NCBI GenBank assembly: GCA_041748175.1
Contig: JBGTDU010000083.1
Location: 1-64,000 of the forward strand
Direction of reading: 5' to 3'
DNA: 64,000 nt
DNA from: JAHEJB01 sp041748175
GTDB taxonomy: Bacteria > Bacteroidota > Rhodothermia > Rhodothermales > Rubricoccaceae
Position 1 is the stretch's first letter; each line of letters begins with the position of its first letter. The translations under genes were made by a program, and so were the position numbers. Shown piece after piece: positions 48,001 to 55,918 of this stretch. The notes under the pieces are model-generated. The model searched no databases, was not told the origin of the DNA, and was given only the letters and a program-made list of their open reading frames with translations.

Positions 48001-50043
48001 GTAGCCGCGCAGTTGATCCTCCGCGAGCGCGATGCTGAGCATTCCTCCTTCCGGAAGAGCCTCAAACAAACGGCCACGAAGGGCTACAAGCCGAAGTGCG
48101 TCTTCGAATTCGATGACTCCCGAAATGCACGCCGCAGCGTACTCGCCGACACTGTGACCAATAACGGCGTCTGGAATAATTCCCCAGCGTTCCAGCAGTC
48201 TTGCGAGAGCCATCTGTGTGATAAAAAGTGCCGGTAGCCCAACGGAGGGACGTTCCATCTCGGCGACGACAACGTCGGGGTCCTCGGGAAACAGAACAGA
48301 TCGAAGGTCAAGAGCCTCTTGGGTGCGAAGAATCTCCAGGCCCTCGTCGACGACCGCGCGGTACACCGGCTCCGATTCGTACAAGTCGAAGCCCATCCCC
48401 GGATGTTGCGCACCTCCACCCGCGAACATGAAAGCGACCCGAACGCCCTCAGGCGGAGCTATTCCATTGATCACTGCACCAGGATCACGCAACACGTCAT
48501 CCAAGCTGTCATCGGCCGCCGCAATCGCAAACCGGCGGTGCGCGAATAGTTTGCGCCCAAGGTGCAACGTATAGGAAAAGTCGGCACGTTGCAGATCAGT
48601 GTCCGTCCTCGCGAAATCAGCTAGTCTTTCAACGGCACGGTGCGCGGCGGTATCGGTCCGGGCCGAGGCGCAAATGAGCTGGTACGGCCTTGATGGCCCA
48701 GACGCGGAGCGGAGCGGCGCCTCTTCAAGCACAACGTGGGCGTTCGTTCCTCCGAGACCAAATGCGCTCACGCCTGCTCGGCGCGGGATGCCATCGGTCT
48801 CCCATTTTTTGAGCGACGTATTTACATAGAACGGACTAGACTCAAGGCCAATCTCCAGCCCAGGCGCTTTGTAATGAAGGCTCGGAGGGAGTTGGCGGTG
48901 GTGAAGAGCGAGCGCTGCTTTCATCAGCCCCGCAACACCGGCTGCAGTATCCGTGTGCCCGATATTGCCCTTCACTGACCCCAAGGCACAATACTGTTTC
49001 CGGTCGGTTCCGTGGCGGAAAGCGCGCGTGAGCGCGGCAACCTCAATCGGATCGCCCATTGCCGTTGCCGTGCCATGCGCTTCGATCAACCCAATCGTTG
49101 CGGGATCTACATCAGCGAGAGCCTGCGCGGTCGCGATGACTTCTGCCTGCCCGGCTACGCTTGGGGCCGTGTATCCCACTTTGTCGGATCCGTCATTGTT
49201 AAAGGCTGCGCCTCTAATTACCGCGTAGATGGGATCGCCATCCGCCAAGGCATCCTCGAGGCGTCTTAGCACGACTACGCTCGTGCCATTTCCAGGCACG
49301 ACACCCTGGGCATCCACATCAAACGGCCGACAATGTCCGTCCGGCGACAGAATCAGCCCTTCCTCGAACAGGTAGCCCGACCGCTGCGGACTAAAAATGC
49401 TTGACCCTCCTGCAAGTGCGATATCGCATGTAAAATTCTGAAGGCTCTGCACAGCGAGCACGGTGGCTACAAGCGACGTGGAACAGGCCGTCTGAACCGT
49501 GAGCGCCGGCCCCTTCAGGTTCAGTTTGTAGGCTACACGGGTTGCCACGTAGTCCTTTTCGACGGCCAACCGCTGCTGGTAGCCCATACCCGACTCGATG
49601 GTGTCGAGACGGCCAGAAAGGTTGTTCCGGGCGTAACTGTTAATGCCGACGCCGCCGAAAACGCCAACGGCTCCTGGCGCTCGAAGTGGATCATATCCAG
49701 CATCTTCCAGAGCGGCCCAGGCACACTCAAGGAAGAGCCGCTGCTGTGGGTCAAGCAGGCGAGCTTCACCGGGTTGAATTCCAAAGAACTCAGCATCGAA
49801 GCACTCACCATCTTCTATGATGCCACGTGCCCGGACGTAGTCGGGGTTGGAAATCAGCTCCTCTGGTTCGCACGAAAGCTGCAACTCATCGTCTGTGAAG
49901 TTGCTGATTGCTTCCCGCCCATCCCGGACAAGCTCCCACAACTCGGCAGGCGAAGCTGCACCTGGAAGCCGGCAAGCCATCCCAACTATGGCGATGGCAT
50001 CGGGAGGAAGTTCGTTACTGCTCATGTTGGATTCGTCGAGCAT
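42082..50043 (-). CDS. Hybrid PKS-NRPS, KS-AT-ACP-aminotransferase-C-A-PCP
   Basis: 2653 aa from ATG 50041-50043; ATG 50023-50025 is an alternative, and both overlap the upstream gene. KS 15-440: Cys187, His323, His363. AT 535-830: GHSVGEY, Ser631, again VAAHSSM. ACP Ser957 (GFDSLSL). A Gln-rich helix (about 1034-1053) leads to a class III PLP aminotransferase 1085-1535, Lys1371 in AAYGKVVGGG. C 1560-1990 with HHLVYDG (1694-1700). A 2010-2515, code D-I-L-Q-L-G-M-I-W-K, glycine-like. PCP Ser2567, then a short helical tail (RERVAAMSAAEVRAMLEEKR) that could dock the next protein. The KS-AT-ACP-AMT order is that of mycosubtilin/iturin and microcystin-type beta-amino acyl formation: the beta-keto group is converted to a beta-amine before condensation. 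Confidence 0.93.
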   Translation of the reverse strand: MLDESNMSSNELPPDAIAIVGMACRLPGAASPAELWELVRDGREAISNFTDDELQLSCEPEELISNPDYVRARGIIEDGECFDAEFFGIQPGEARLLDPQQRLFLECAWAALEDAGYDPLRAPGAVGVFGGVGINSYARNNLSGRLDTIESGMGYQQRLAVEKDYVATRVAYKLNLKGPALTVQTACSTSLVATVLAVQSLQNFTCDIALAGGSSIFSPQRSGYLFEEGLILSPDGHCRPFDVDAQGVVPGNGTSVVVLRRLEDALADGDPIYAVIRGAAFNNDGSDKVGYTAPSVAGQAEVIATAQALADVDPATIGLIEAHGTATAMGDPIEVAALTRAFRHGTDRKQYCALGSVKGNIGHTDTAAGVAGLMKAALALHHRQLPPSLHYKAPGLEIGLESSPFYVNTSLKKWETDGIPRRAGVSAFGLGGTNAHVVLEEAPLRSASGPSRPYQLICASARTDTAAHRAVERLADFARTDTDLQRADFSYTLHLGRKLFAHRRFAIAAADDSLDDVLRDPGAVINGIAPPEGVRVAFMFAGGGAQHPGMGFDLYESEPVYRAVVDEGLEILRTQEALDLRSVLFPEDPDVVVAEMERPSVGLPALFITQMALARLLERWGIIPDAVIGHSVGEYAAACISGVIEFEDALRLVALRGRLFEALPEGGMLSIALAEDQLRGYLSNDLEIAAVNSTELCVVSGPTGPLSDLEARLASHDVDTARVKIAVAAHSSMVDEMLEPYRQFVGGLKLRPPRVPFASNLSGTWLTAEEAVSPEHWAQHVRKTVRFDDGLKMVFEEPNRVLIEVGPGRTLSNLARQHTARTSAQPVLSTMRHPHESSNDQEILLNALGQAWSLGAEVDWQAYYEKEDRCRISLPTYPFERVRHWIDPLPQSSAKELAEVDRPLDAPVTTIEASRNAPVDRSSKILSEVRDLLSMLSGVAPAALDLQATFLALGFDSLSLTQASQAIKKRFGVRVSFRSLLEETKTIAALAEHLDKIVDPDKFVEQPAPTSPAVAGPPIIEATSQVSTGETTLLERTIVQQLQLMQQQLEMLRSGATTATDPPQPVSTSAPEADAPKALFKTINKKGGEGLTRHQQRALDAMLSRYTSKTAGSKRMMQESRAFHSDPRSAAAYRQLWKEAVYPLTADRAEGSKIWDVDGNAYIDFNMGFGVNLLGHSPKFVVEALQEQLATGFALGPMPTKAKEAAERVSRMTGHERVAFFNTGSEAMLAAIRAARATTGRSRIVMFEHAYHGNFDEVLMRLRAGDGASVPRVPGVPWGAGTDIILLPYGNPDALEVIRGLADDLAAVLVEPVQSRHPDFLPVEFLRNLRELCSELDAALIFDEMITGFRCHPGGVQAMIDIRPDMAAYGKVVGGGMPVGVIAGSARFMDCFDGGFWQFGDDSAPEADLTYFAGTHRRHPLAIAAVCALLEHLENEGPALQEKLNRRTEDLAQRMTAVFETAGLPVRIVHFGSLFRFDGLDQLDYGDLLYIGLRSRGIFTWEGRNNFVTTAHTDDDLDQLVRALGETVVELIEGGLFPSFDSTLSGDSLPMVEDVVLKQVPPGALPLTEAQREMWSAANLSEEASCSFNEVNALRLTGQVDLDALKTAVRGLVDRHEALRITFSPTGEYQTISAETLVVVEFVDLCDEVDKEQMIESHLIREAETPFDLVHGPLMRAAVLRLGPDAHVFVHTYHHLVYDGWSLDVLNRDLAALYNAARAGEFPVLDAPIPYGRFVASRVRDMESEEYHEAETYWREAFSTIPDPLELPTDRPRTGRRSNRAGQVIKTFRAGLMEDLLQMASEKDATLFTTLLSALFVYLHRITGQDDLVVGIISAGQQMFDEGDELVGHGADLLPLRARIDSEQPVADVLRAVRNVVLDGLDHRGYTFGTLVKNIGVARDPGRVPLVEVSFNLDRVAPTPRWDGLDVGSVRVGKRRVHFDLEINVDQYDDRLEMVCAFNADLLDEATVARWMDHIEVVLSGMVGGTEQAIHEIPIMTEEERQLVLQTWNETERDACLDEHVHQIIEAAAVANHSRTAIVSGDTILTYAQLDARANQIAHALIGLGVREGTNVGLYARRSHDLPVALLGILKAGAAYVPLDPAFPADRVTYMIDDADLAAIVTESDLVPSLAQEQRPTLLLDSSEIGRHPTTSPDVKLTRDACAYVLYTSGSTGRPKGVMVEHCNVVNFFAAMDRCIEHDPPGVWLALTSISFDISVLELLWTLARGFTVVVARDDAGTVSDGAPPPAVAELISRHDVSHLQCTPSQASVLAGDAHTLIALAKLQHLLVGGEALPEALAAGLLKGGIRRLTNMYGPTETTIWSSTLEASSTDGHGTVPIGRPVANTYFYVLDGNLRPTPIGVPGELWIGGEGVTRGYHKQPELTAERFVDDVFREGGRMYRTGDRVRYRADGIVEYLGRTDHQVKLRGFRIELGEIEARLVEHPSISEAAVVVREDTPGHQRLVAYYTTGAGRTAPDLEDLRTFLGQRLPAYMVPAAYVAMERLPMTPNQKVDRNALPTPSADRPALRMDYAEPRTEQEKTLAEIVAKALGIDRVGVHDNLFEIGVDSMLVFQISARANEAALPLEPRLFFWHQTVAKLARSLTTEQPESVDLAADLRERVAAMSAAEVRAMLEEKRLGTSSGDSDIVPHGDEM

Positions 50044-53000
50044 TCCTTACTGCGAGGGCGGCACGTTGCTTTGCCGCTCGTTCTTTTGCGTGATCCAAAC
50101 TTTGATTCGTTTCAATTCCGCCGAGATGACGAGCCAGCGATCGAACAGTAGGGTACGCAAAGAGATCTACGAGTGGGATTTCTTTGCCCATTCCTGCGCT
50201 CAACTGCCTTTGGGATTCGAGTGCCAACAACGAATGGCCACCGAGATCGAAAAATGTTTCGTCCAGCCCAACCTGGTCGAGGTTGAGGCATCTTGCCCAA
50301 ACGTCCGCCACCAGTTGTTCAAAGTGGTTTGTCGGAAGACTCATCGCGCTCTTCCCGATGTGCATGGAAGTCGGTTCAGGTAGTGCACCTCGATCCAGCT
50401 TGCCGCTGGGCGTCAGGGGCATTTCGGACAAGTCCACAATGACGTTTGGAATCATCGACTCGGGGAGCTTGCGCGACAAGGAGTCTCGCAAGGCAACCCG
50501 GTCGAACTCGTTGTCCCCTGCAGGCACCACGTACGCCACTATCTGCGCGCTCGCGCCTTCCCCCCGGACCACCACGGCGGCCTCTGCGATGGAGGGATGC
50601 TCGACGAGTCTGGCCTCTATCTCCCCAAGCTCGATCCGGAAGCCACGCAACTTCACCTGACCGTCGCTCCGGCCTCTGAATTCCAGCGTGCCGTCCTCGC
50701 GCCATCGTACTACATCGCCCGTGCGGTATAGTCGCCCCGCCGTATTCGATGGATCCTGCGGAAAGCGCTCCGCCGTGAGCTCCGGCCGGTTGTGGTAGCC
50801 ACGCGCAACCTGCACGCCGCCTAATACCAACTCACCCCAGACGCCTTTCGGGACCAGCACGCCGCTCTCGTCCACCACGGTCGTAAACGTGTTGGCGATC
50901 GGGCGACCAATCGGAACAACCGGCGGTGCCTCAATATTGGGCGGACAGGCCCAATGCGTGACCTCGACCGCTGCCTCCGTGGGGCCGTAAAGATTGTGAA
51001 GGCGCGCCTCCGACAGTCCTTCGGAATCGGCGAGCCGGTAAAAATCGGCAACGAGTTCGGGCAGGAGAGCCTCGCCGCTGCATACCACGACACGCAAAGC
51101 GGTGCATGCTTTCAAGGACGCCGGCCTGGCGTCGAGAAACACGCGCAGCATCGACGGCACAAAATGAACGAATGCGACGGCGTGGCGCGACATCACGCCG
51201 GCGAGATAGCCGGGGTCCTTGTGGCCGTTCGGCCGGGCATACACGAGCGTCCCGCCCGTCATCAACGGCCAAAATAGCTCCCAGACCGAGACGTCGAAAG
51301 ATGTCGGGGTCTTCTGAAGGACTCGCTCGCCCTCCTCCAGGCCAAACGCTTCCTGCATCCAGCAAAGCCTGTTCACGATGCTGCCGTGCTCTACCACAAC
51401 GCCTTTCGGCTGGCCGGTGGAACCGGATGTGTAGATCATGTAGGCCGCGTCGGAACCAGAGACGCTGGCGGACCGAGGCGCGGAAGGGTCGGGGTTTTCC
51501 GAATAGTCTGCAAGCTCTCCTGAGGCGGACAGTTGAATGTGCGGTAGATTTTCAGAAGCGGTCCCGAGCGTCCCGCCGAGCCCGTCCTCTCTCGATTCCG
51601 AGACCTCCACCACGATTGCTGCCGCCGATGAATCGCTCAGCATGAAGCGCAGGCGCTCGGCCGGATAGGTGGGATCCAGCGGCAGATAGGCCGCCCCGGA
51701 CTTCAGCACGCCGAGGAGCGCGACCGACAGCGCGCACGAGCGCTCCATCGCCACGGCCACGAAGTCGCCGACGCCAACACCAAGCCCGGAAAGGCGTGTC
51801 GCAAGCGCGTCTGACCGCGCGGCTAGTTCGGCGTACGTCATCGCCTGAGATCCGTCTTCCGTATCGGCAATCACGGCAACCGCGCCCGGCGTCCTGGCCG
51901 CCTGCTCCTCTATCCTCACGTGCAGCGGCTTCGCCAGATCGTAGCCGCCCGATGCCGAACGCGATGGGCCAGAACTCAGCGCAGAAAGCTCCAACTTCTC
52001 AGCTTCGGCTAGCAAGGGGAGTGAGGCAACGTCCGTATCAGGATCAGCCAGGACTGCCTGAAGCACCGTATGGAAGTGGCCGCTGAACCGTTCGATTCGC
52101 GCCTCATCAAACAAGTCTGTGGCGTACTCCACTTCGCCATCAAAGCCACCATCCTGACGGGGCGTAAGGAACAGACTGAGATCGAACTTTGATGACTTCG
52201 TCGGCACATGAACAGGTTCACATTCGATTCCTGAAAGATCAAGCCTGCTTTCGTTCACGTTTTGCAGTGCGAACCAGACCTGAAAAAGCGGGCTGTGAGC
52301 CAGATTTCGATCCGGATGGATCTCCTCAACAATCCGCTCATACGGCACATCCTGATGCGATTGAGCTCCCAAAGACGTTTCCCGTGCGTGTGCGACCAGC
52401 GCTCGCATCGTCGGGTTTCCGTTTATTCGAATCCTGTGCGGGAGCGTGTTGACAAAAAGCCCAAACACGTCCTCCACTTCCGGCAGGTTTCGGTTGGCTA
52501 TGGGCACACCAATGACCACGTCTTTCTGCGCCGTATAGCGGTGCAGCACCACAGCGAATGCTGCAAGCAGAACCATGAACGGCGTGGCATCCAAGGTTCG
52601 GGCCAACAATTTCAGGCTCAGGCCCATCTTGGAATCGATGGAGAAGAGGCGCGACGACCCGATGTACGACTGTGCCGACGGACGCGGCCAGTCCGTCGGC
52701 ATTTCCAGCAACGGTGTCGCGTCGAGCAGATTTGACCTCCAATAGGCTAGCTGCCTGGCACACTCGTCACTTTCGAGGAATCCGTGCTGCCATTCTGAAT
52801 AGTCGGCATACTGGATCCGCAACGGAACGAGCCTCGGCTCGTTGCCCTCGGCGAAGGCGCCGTACGCCGCCGACAGGTCCCTCATCAACACGCCCATTGA
52901 CCACCCGTCCGAAATCATGTGGTGAAGAATGATGACCAATACGTGTTCATTTTCGGCGATTCGAATAAGTGACATCCGAACCGGCGCCTCGGACCCAAGA

Positions 53001-53470
53001 TCGAAGGGGCGCTTCGCGGCGTCGTCAACCTGCGCGTGCCAAGCCTCCTCTCGATCATCCAACACCAGACTTGTCAGATCGACTTCTTCCACCCTGGCCA
53101 CCCCACGCGCCGAAACATGCTGCACAGGGCTTCCGCCGTGGTGGGCAAATGCGGTGCGCAACGCTTCATGACGCTGCAGAACAGCGCTGAGCGCACGCTC
53201 GAGCGCAATGCGGTCGAGGAGGCCGTGCAGCCGAACGACGCGTGGGATGATGTAGCGAGGATCTCCAGGATTGAGTTTTTCAAGAAACCAAAGACGATGC
53301 TGCGCGGATGAGAGCCGAAACGTAGTGGCGTCTGTTTCGCGGGGATTAGCGACAATCCCTGACGCACCCGCGGTCCCCCTCCGTCGCCGAACCTCCTGAA
53401 CAAGACGTTCGCGTTCGGCAGGCGTAAGACCGTCGAGTAGCCGGTTCGCTGATCCCTCATGGCCGGTCAT
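50015..53470 (-). CDS. NRPS module C-A-PCP, serine-like code
   Basis: 1151 aa from ATG 53468-53470, which has GAGAGGG just upstream; a TTG at 53494 would add 8 residues. The gene overlaps the FkbH gene's end, so the two are coupled. C 50-480: HHMISDG (183-189) with catalytic His184. A 510-1030: YTSGSTGQPKG (680-690). The specificity residues read D-V-W-H-V-S-L-V-E-K (726, 727, 730, 769, 796, 798, 827, 835, 836, 1024), very near known serine codes such as DVWHLSLIDK. PCP Ser1080 (DLGGHSLLAL). No epimerase domain. It should join Ser to the acyl group carried on the preceding FkbH-PCP protein. Confidence 0.92.
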   Translation of the reverse strand: MTGHEGSANRLLDGLTPAERERLVQEVRRRRGTAGASGIVANPRETDATTFRLSSAQHRLWFLEKLNPGDPRYIIPRVVRLHGLLDRIALERALSAVLQRHEALRTAFAHHGGSPVQHVSARGVARVEEVDLTSLVLDDREEAWHAQVDDAAKRPFDLGSEAPVRMSLIRIAENEHVLVIILHHMISDGWSMGVLMRDLSAAYGAFAEGNEPRLVPLRIQYADYSEWQHGFLESDECARQLAYWRSNLLDATPLLEMPTDWPRPSAQSYIGSSRLFSIDSKMGLSLKLLARTLDATPFMVLLAAFAVVLHRYTAQKDVVIGVPIANRNLPEVEDVFGLFVNTLPHRIRINGNPTMRALVAHARETSLGAQSHQDVPYERIVEEIHPDRNLAHSPLFQVWFALQNVNESRLDLSGIECEPVHVPTKSSKFDLSLFLTPRQDGGFDGEVEYATDLFDEARIERFSGHFHTVLQAVLADPDTDVASLPLLAEAEKLELSALSSGPSRSASGGYDLAKPLHVRIEEQAARTPGAVAVIADTEDGSQAMTYAELAARSDALATRLSGLGVGVGDFVAVAMERSCALSVALLGVLKSGAAYLPLDPTYPAERLRFMLSDSSAAAIVVEVSESREDGLGGTLGTASENLPHIQLSASGELADYSENPDPSAPRSASVSGSDAAYMIYTSGSTGQPKGVVVEHGSIVNRLCWMQEAFGLEEGERVLQKTPTSFDVSVWELFWPLMTGGTLVYARPNGHKDPGYLAGVMSRHAVAFVHFVPSMLRVFLDARPASLKACTALRVVVCSGEALLPELVADFYRLADSEGLSEARLHNLYGPTEAAVEVTHWACPPNIEAPPVVPIGRPIANTFTTVVDESGVLVPKGVWGELVLGGVQVARGYHNRPELTAERFPQDPSNTAGRLYRTGDVVRWREDGTLEFRGRSDGQVKLRGFRIELGEIEARLVEHPSIAEAAVVVRGEGASAQIVAYVVPAGDNEFDRVALRDSLSRKLPESMIPNVIVDLSEMPLTPSGKLDRGALPEPTSMHIGKSAMSLPTNHFEQLVADVWARCLNLDQVGLDETFFDLGGHSLLALESQRQLSAGMGKEIPLVDLFAYPTVRSLARHLGGIETNQSLDHAKERAAKQRAALAVRNARRIQHEQ

Positions 53471-55691
53471 TAGCCCTCTCGTCGACTTCCACAAGTTCAG
53501 CGGGATGCGAGCGCACAGGAAAAGTATTCACCGATGAAAGCAAGAGCGCGAGTTCATCTTCATTTATACTTTGTAGCTGATATTCAACAATGGTAGATGC
53601 CAGACCGGCAAGAGTGGGCGTTTCGAAAACAGCGGAAAGTGGCAAACGCGCACCTACTTCAGCCGCGGCGCGTGCAAGCATGATGGTAGCTGCTAGCGAA
53701 TCTCCACCCAGGTCGAAAAAGTTGTCGGAGCGTCCGATATTGTCGATCCGAAGAATCGGCTGCCAGATGCTCGCCAGGCAGTTCTCCGTGGACGTCGCAG
53801 GCGCTACGTACTGTGGGCGCGATCCGATGTCTACCGCCAAGTCCGTTGCAAAAATAGCGGCCACGATCTGGTCGACCGATTGCAAATTGCGAGCAATGTG
53901 AGAGAGCCGCTCCGACTCCTCCTGACGATTCAGCGTACTGCGGCGCGTCGATATGGCGGCCTGGTTATCGATTGCGCCGGTGTCCTGGTCTGGGTCATAA
54001 ATCAGGGCTGAGGCTCGGTCTGCCGAGATGCTATACACCTGTTCTATACCGGAAACGGTTTCGAGATCGAACTCAGTTTCGAGGAATCGAGCCATCGGCT
54101 CGTTTCGCCCACTTTCGTGAAATAGAACACGAAGCGTCGAGAGGTTTCTGCCTGATGCGATCGCGCCCAACTCGGCGATTATCCGATGCTCCACACCGCG
54201 GCTAAGGGCGCGGCAGCTAAGCATTAGCGACGTGCATACCAACTCGCTTTCAGACTCTCGAACCATCGCGGCGCCAACCAGTCCGTAGTCTCCAAAGCGG
54301 TCCGTCACGCGAACGGTGAAGACTTCCATGCCGGTACGAACCTCGCGCAACAATTGCTCGGGTGTAAACCGGACGGACGTTGCTGTAAACTGGTTGGTCC
54401 GCTGAGAGAGTTGGGCCACACGGACAGCGTCTTCATCGTGCATCTCCGAGAACTCGACGTCGAGCTGCAACGAAGCCAGGAACTCGGACAACGTCAGCGA
54501 TCTGGTCCGCTCGTGATTTCGGCGGCTTTCCTGCTCATAGTACGTCGCGCGATCCCGGTCGGCGCTGGTAACATTCGATCTGTCGAATGCCCAGAATCCT
54601 CGCAAGGTCGGTGAGATCTGTCCAGGGTCTTCTGGAAGTGTGAGCGCAAGCACATCAGGAAGGTGGGCCCGAACTTCGGCGGTTTCGACCACACTATCAT
54701 CCACAAACAGGAAGGAATCGAGCCCGACATTGAGTTCGTCGGCCATTGCCATAAGATTGTCGGACTTGGCTTTCCAGTTGATCCGAACCGCCGAAAAATC
54801 GCTGAAGCATAGCGGCATGGCAGGATGAGCATCGAAGACTTCGGCTACGTCGTCTCCGTGGTTCTTGCTGCACAAAGCAAGCAGAGCACCTTGGTTTCTC
54901 TGGTTGACCATAAATTGCTGCAACGCCAGATGAGGCTCGGTCAGTCTGATACCCGCCGGGCCGACCTCGCCACAAACCCCATCCCATAACGTGCCGTCGG
55001 CATCGAGCGCAATCACCTTGAGTGGCGTGCGCTCCAAGGCCGAAACTGTTCGGGCTACGACCGTTCCGAGCGCTGCATAAAACGCCGGCGTGTACGGGAC
55101 TAGTCCCAACTCGTCTCCGTACTCTAAAGCTTTCTCCGCTACTGGATAAAGACGCTCCAGCTCGTCCGACGGGATGGCATAGACGCCGGAAAGACTTCGG
55201 CAGGTGTCCAGTAACTCACCTTCCCACTGAGCGGTAGGCCACTCGTCATCGTATTCCATATTCGGGGGATCCGGACATCTGACAACGATGATTGGGGAAG
55301 TGGAATTCTCTGCGGCGGCACGGATCGCACGGATCCAGCCACGCACCCTGATACCTGTCTTTGCAATCCGTTCGCTTGTGGCATGGTAGCGCTCCGCTTC
55401 ATTCACCTCGGTAGCATCTGCGAAGCGCAGCATCAATACCCGCCAGCCACTCTTTCCGACGGATTGCAGCGAATCGGTGCCGAGAAGCTGCTGCTCAATC
55501 TGGCCGGGCGGCGCAACACTAAACATTGTCTCAGCATCAATGAGACCGCGATCCTGCCAGAACCGCAGCGACGCCAGGAGCGGTTCTGCGGTGAACGTGG
55601 AGGCTATCGCAAGCACGGGACGAATGTGCCCGTTCGAGCGGACCGTCGTAAACGCCGCGTCAGGAGTATCTGAAAATGTCCGATTTCGCAC
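53457..55691 (-). CDS. FkbH-like glyceryl-loading protein with C-terminal carrier domain
   Basis: 744 aa, GTG start; first gene of the NRPS/PKS operon. Residues 25-200 (VLAIASTFTAEPLLASLRFW) are the N-terminal FkbH domain. The HAD-type core follows: IALDADGTLWDGVCGE (Asp230, Asp232) and LALCSKNHGDD (Cys274). The C-terminal GNAT-like half has LSQRTNQFTATSVRF and LMLSCRALSRGVEH, both FkbH hallmarks. A carrier domain ends the protein: DNFFDLGGDSLAATIM, Ser665. FkbH proteins take 1,3-bisphosphoglycerate, dephosphorylate it and load a D-glyceryl group on a carrier protein. Because this carrier is fused and the next protein starts with a C domain, glyceryl is predicted as the starter, as in vioprolide-type pathways, not as a PKS extender. 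Confidence 0.9.
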   Translation of the reverse strand: MRNRTFSDTPDAAFTTVRSNGHIRPVLAIASTFTAEPLLASLRFWQDRGLIDAETMFSVAPPGQIEQQLLGTDSLQSVGKSGWRVLMLRFADATEVNEAERYHATSERIAKTGIRVRGWIRAIRAAAENSTSPIIVVRCPDPPNMEYDDEWPTAQWEGELLDTCRSLSGVYAIPSDELERLYPVAEKALEYGDELGLVPYTPAFYAALGTVVARTVSALERTPLKVIALDADGTLWDGVCGEVGPAGIRLTEPHLALQQFMVNQRNQGALLALCSKNHGDDVAEVFDAHPAMPLCFSDFSAVRINWKAKSDNLMAMADELNVGLDSFLFVDDSVVETAEVRAHLPDVLALTLPEDPGQISPTLRGFWAFDRSNVTSADRDRATYYEQESRRNHERTRSLTLSEFLASLQLDVEFSEMHDEDAVRVAQLSQRTNQFTATSVRFTPEQLLREVRTGMEVFTVRVTDRFGDYGLVGAAMVRESESELVCTSLMLSCRALSRGVEHRIIAELGAIASGRNLSTLRVLFHESGRNEPMARFLETEFDLETVSGIEQVYSISADRASALIYDPDQDTGAIDNQAAISTRRSTLNRQEESERLSHIARNLQSVDQIVAAIFATDLAVDIGSRPQYVAPATSTENCLASIWQPILRIDNIGRSDNFFDLGGDSLAATIMLARAAAEVGARLPLSAVFETPTLAGLASTIVEYQLQSINEDELALLLSSVNTFPVRSHPAELVEVDERANDRP

Positions 55692-55918
55692 CTGCCAAGC
55701 AGAAGGGCTGGGATAATGTTGATATACACAGGCGTCTTAGCTGCGGTTTCCGCACACACCTATGGGTTGGAACTGCTGCTAGAACAAACGATTTAGCGCA
55801 TTTGCCAAGCGGCTCTCCGACGGCACTGCGTACTCTCGCTTGTTTAGTCGTATCTCTTCGAATGGCATGCAGAACACCCGTATAGAGAACAAAGGGAGGG
55901 AATTCCGACAGTTGAGCC
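55692..55918. other. Intergenic region upstream of the NRPS/PKS operon, 227 bp
   Basis: Separates the end of the lasso operon from the first megasynthase gene and should hold its promoter. On the minus strand a TTGGCA word lies near 55797-55802, but no matching -10 at the right spacing is evident. No gene seen. Confidence 0.4.
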
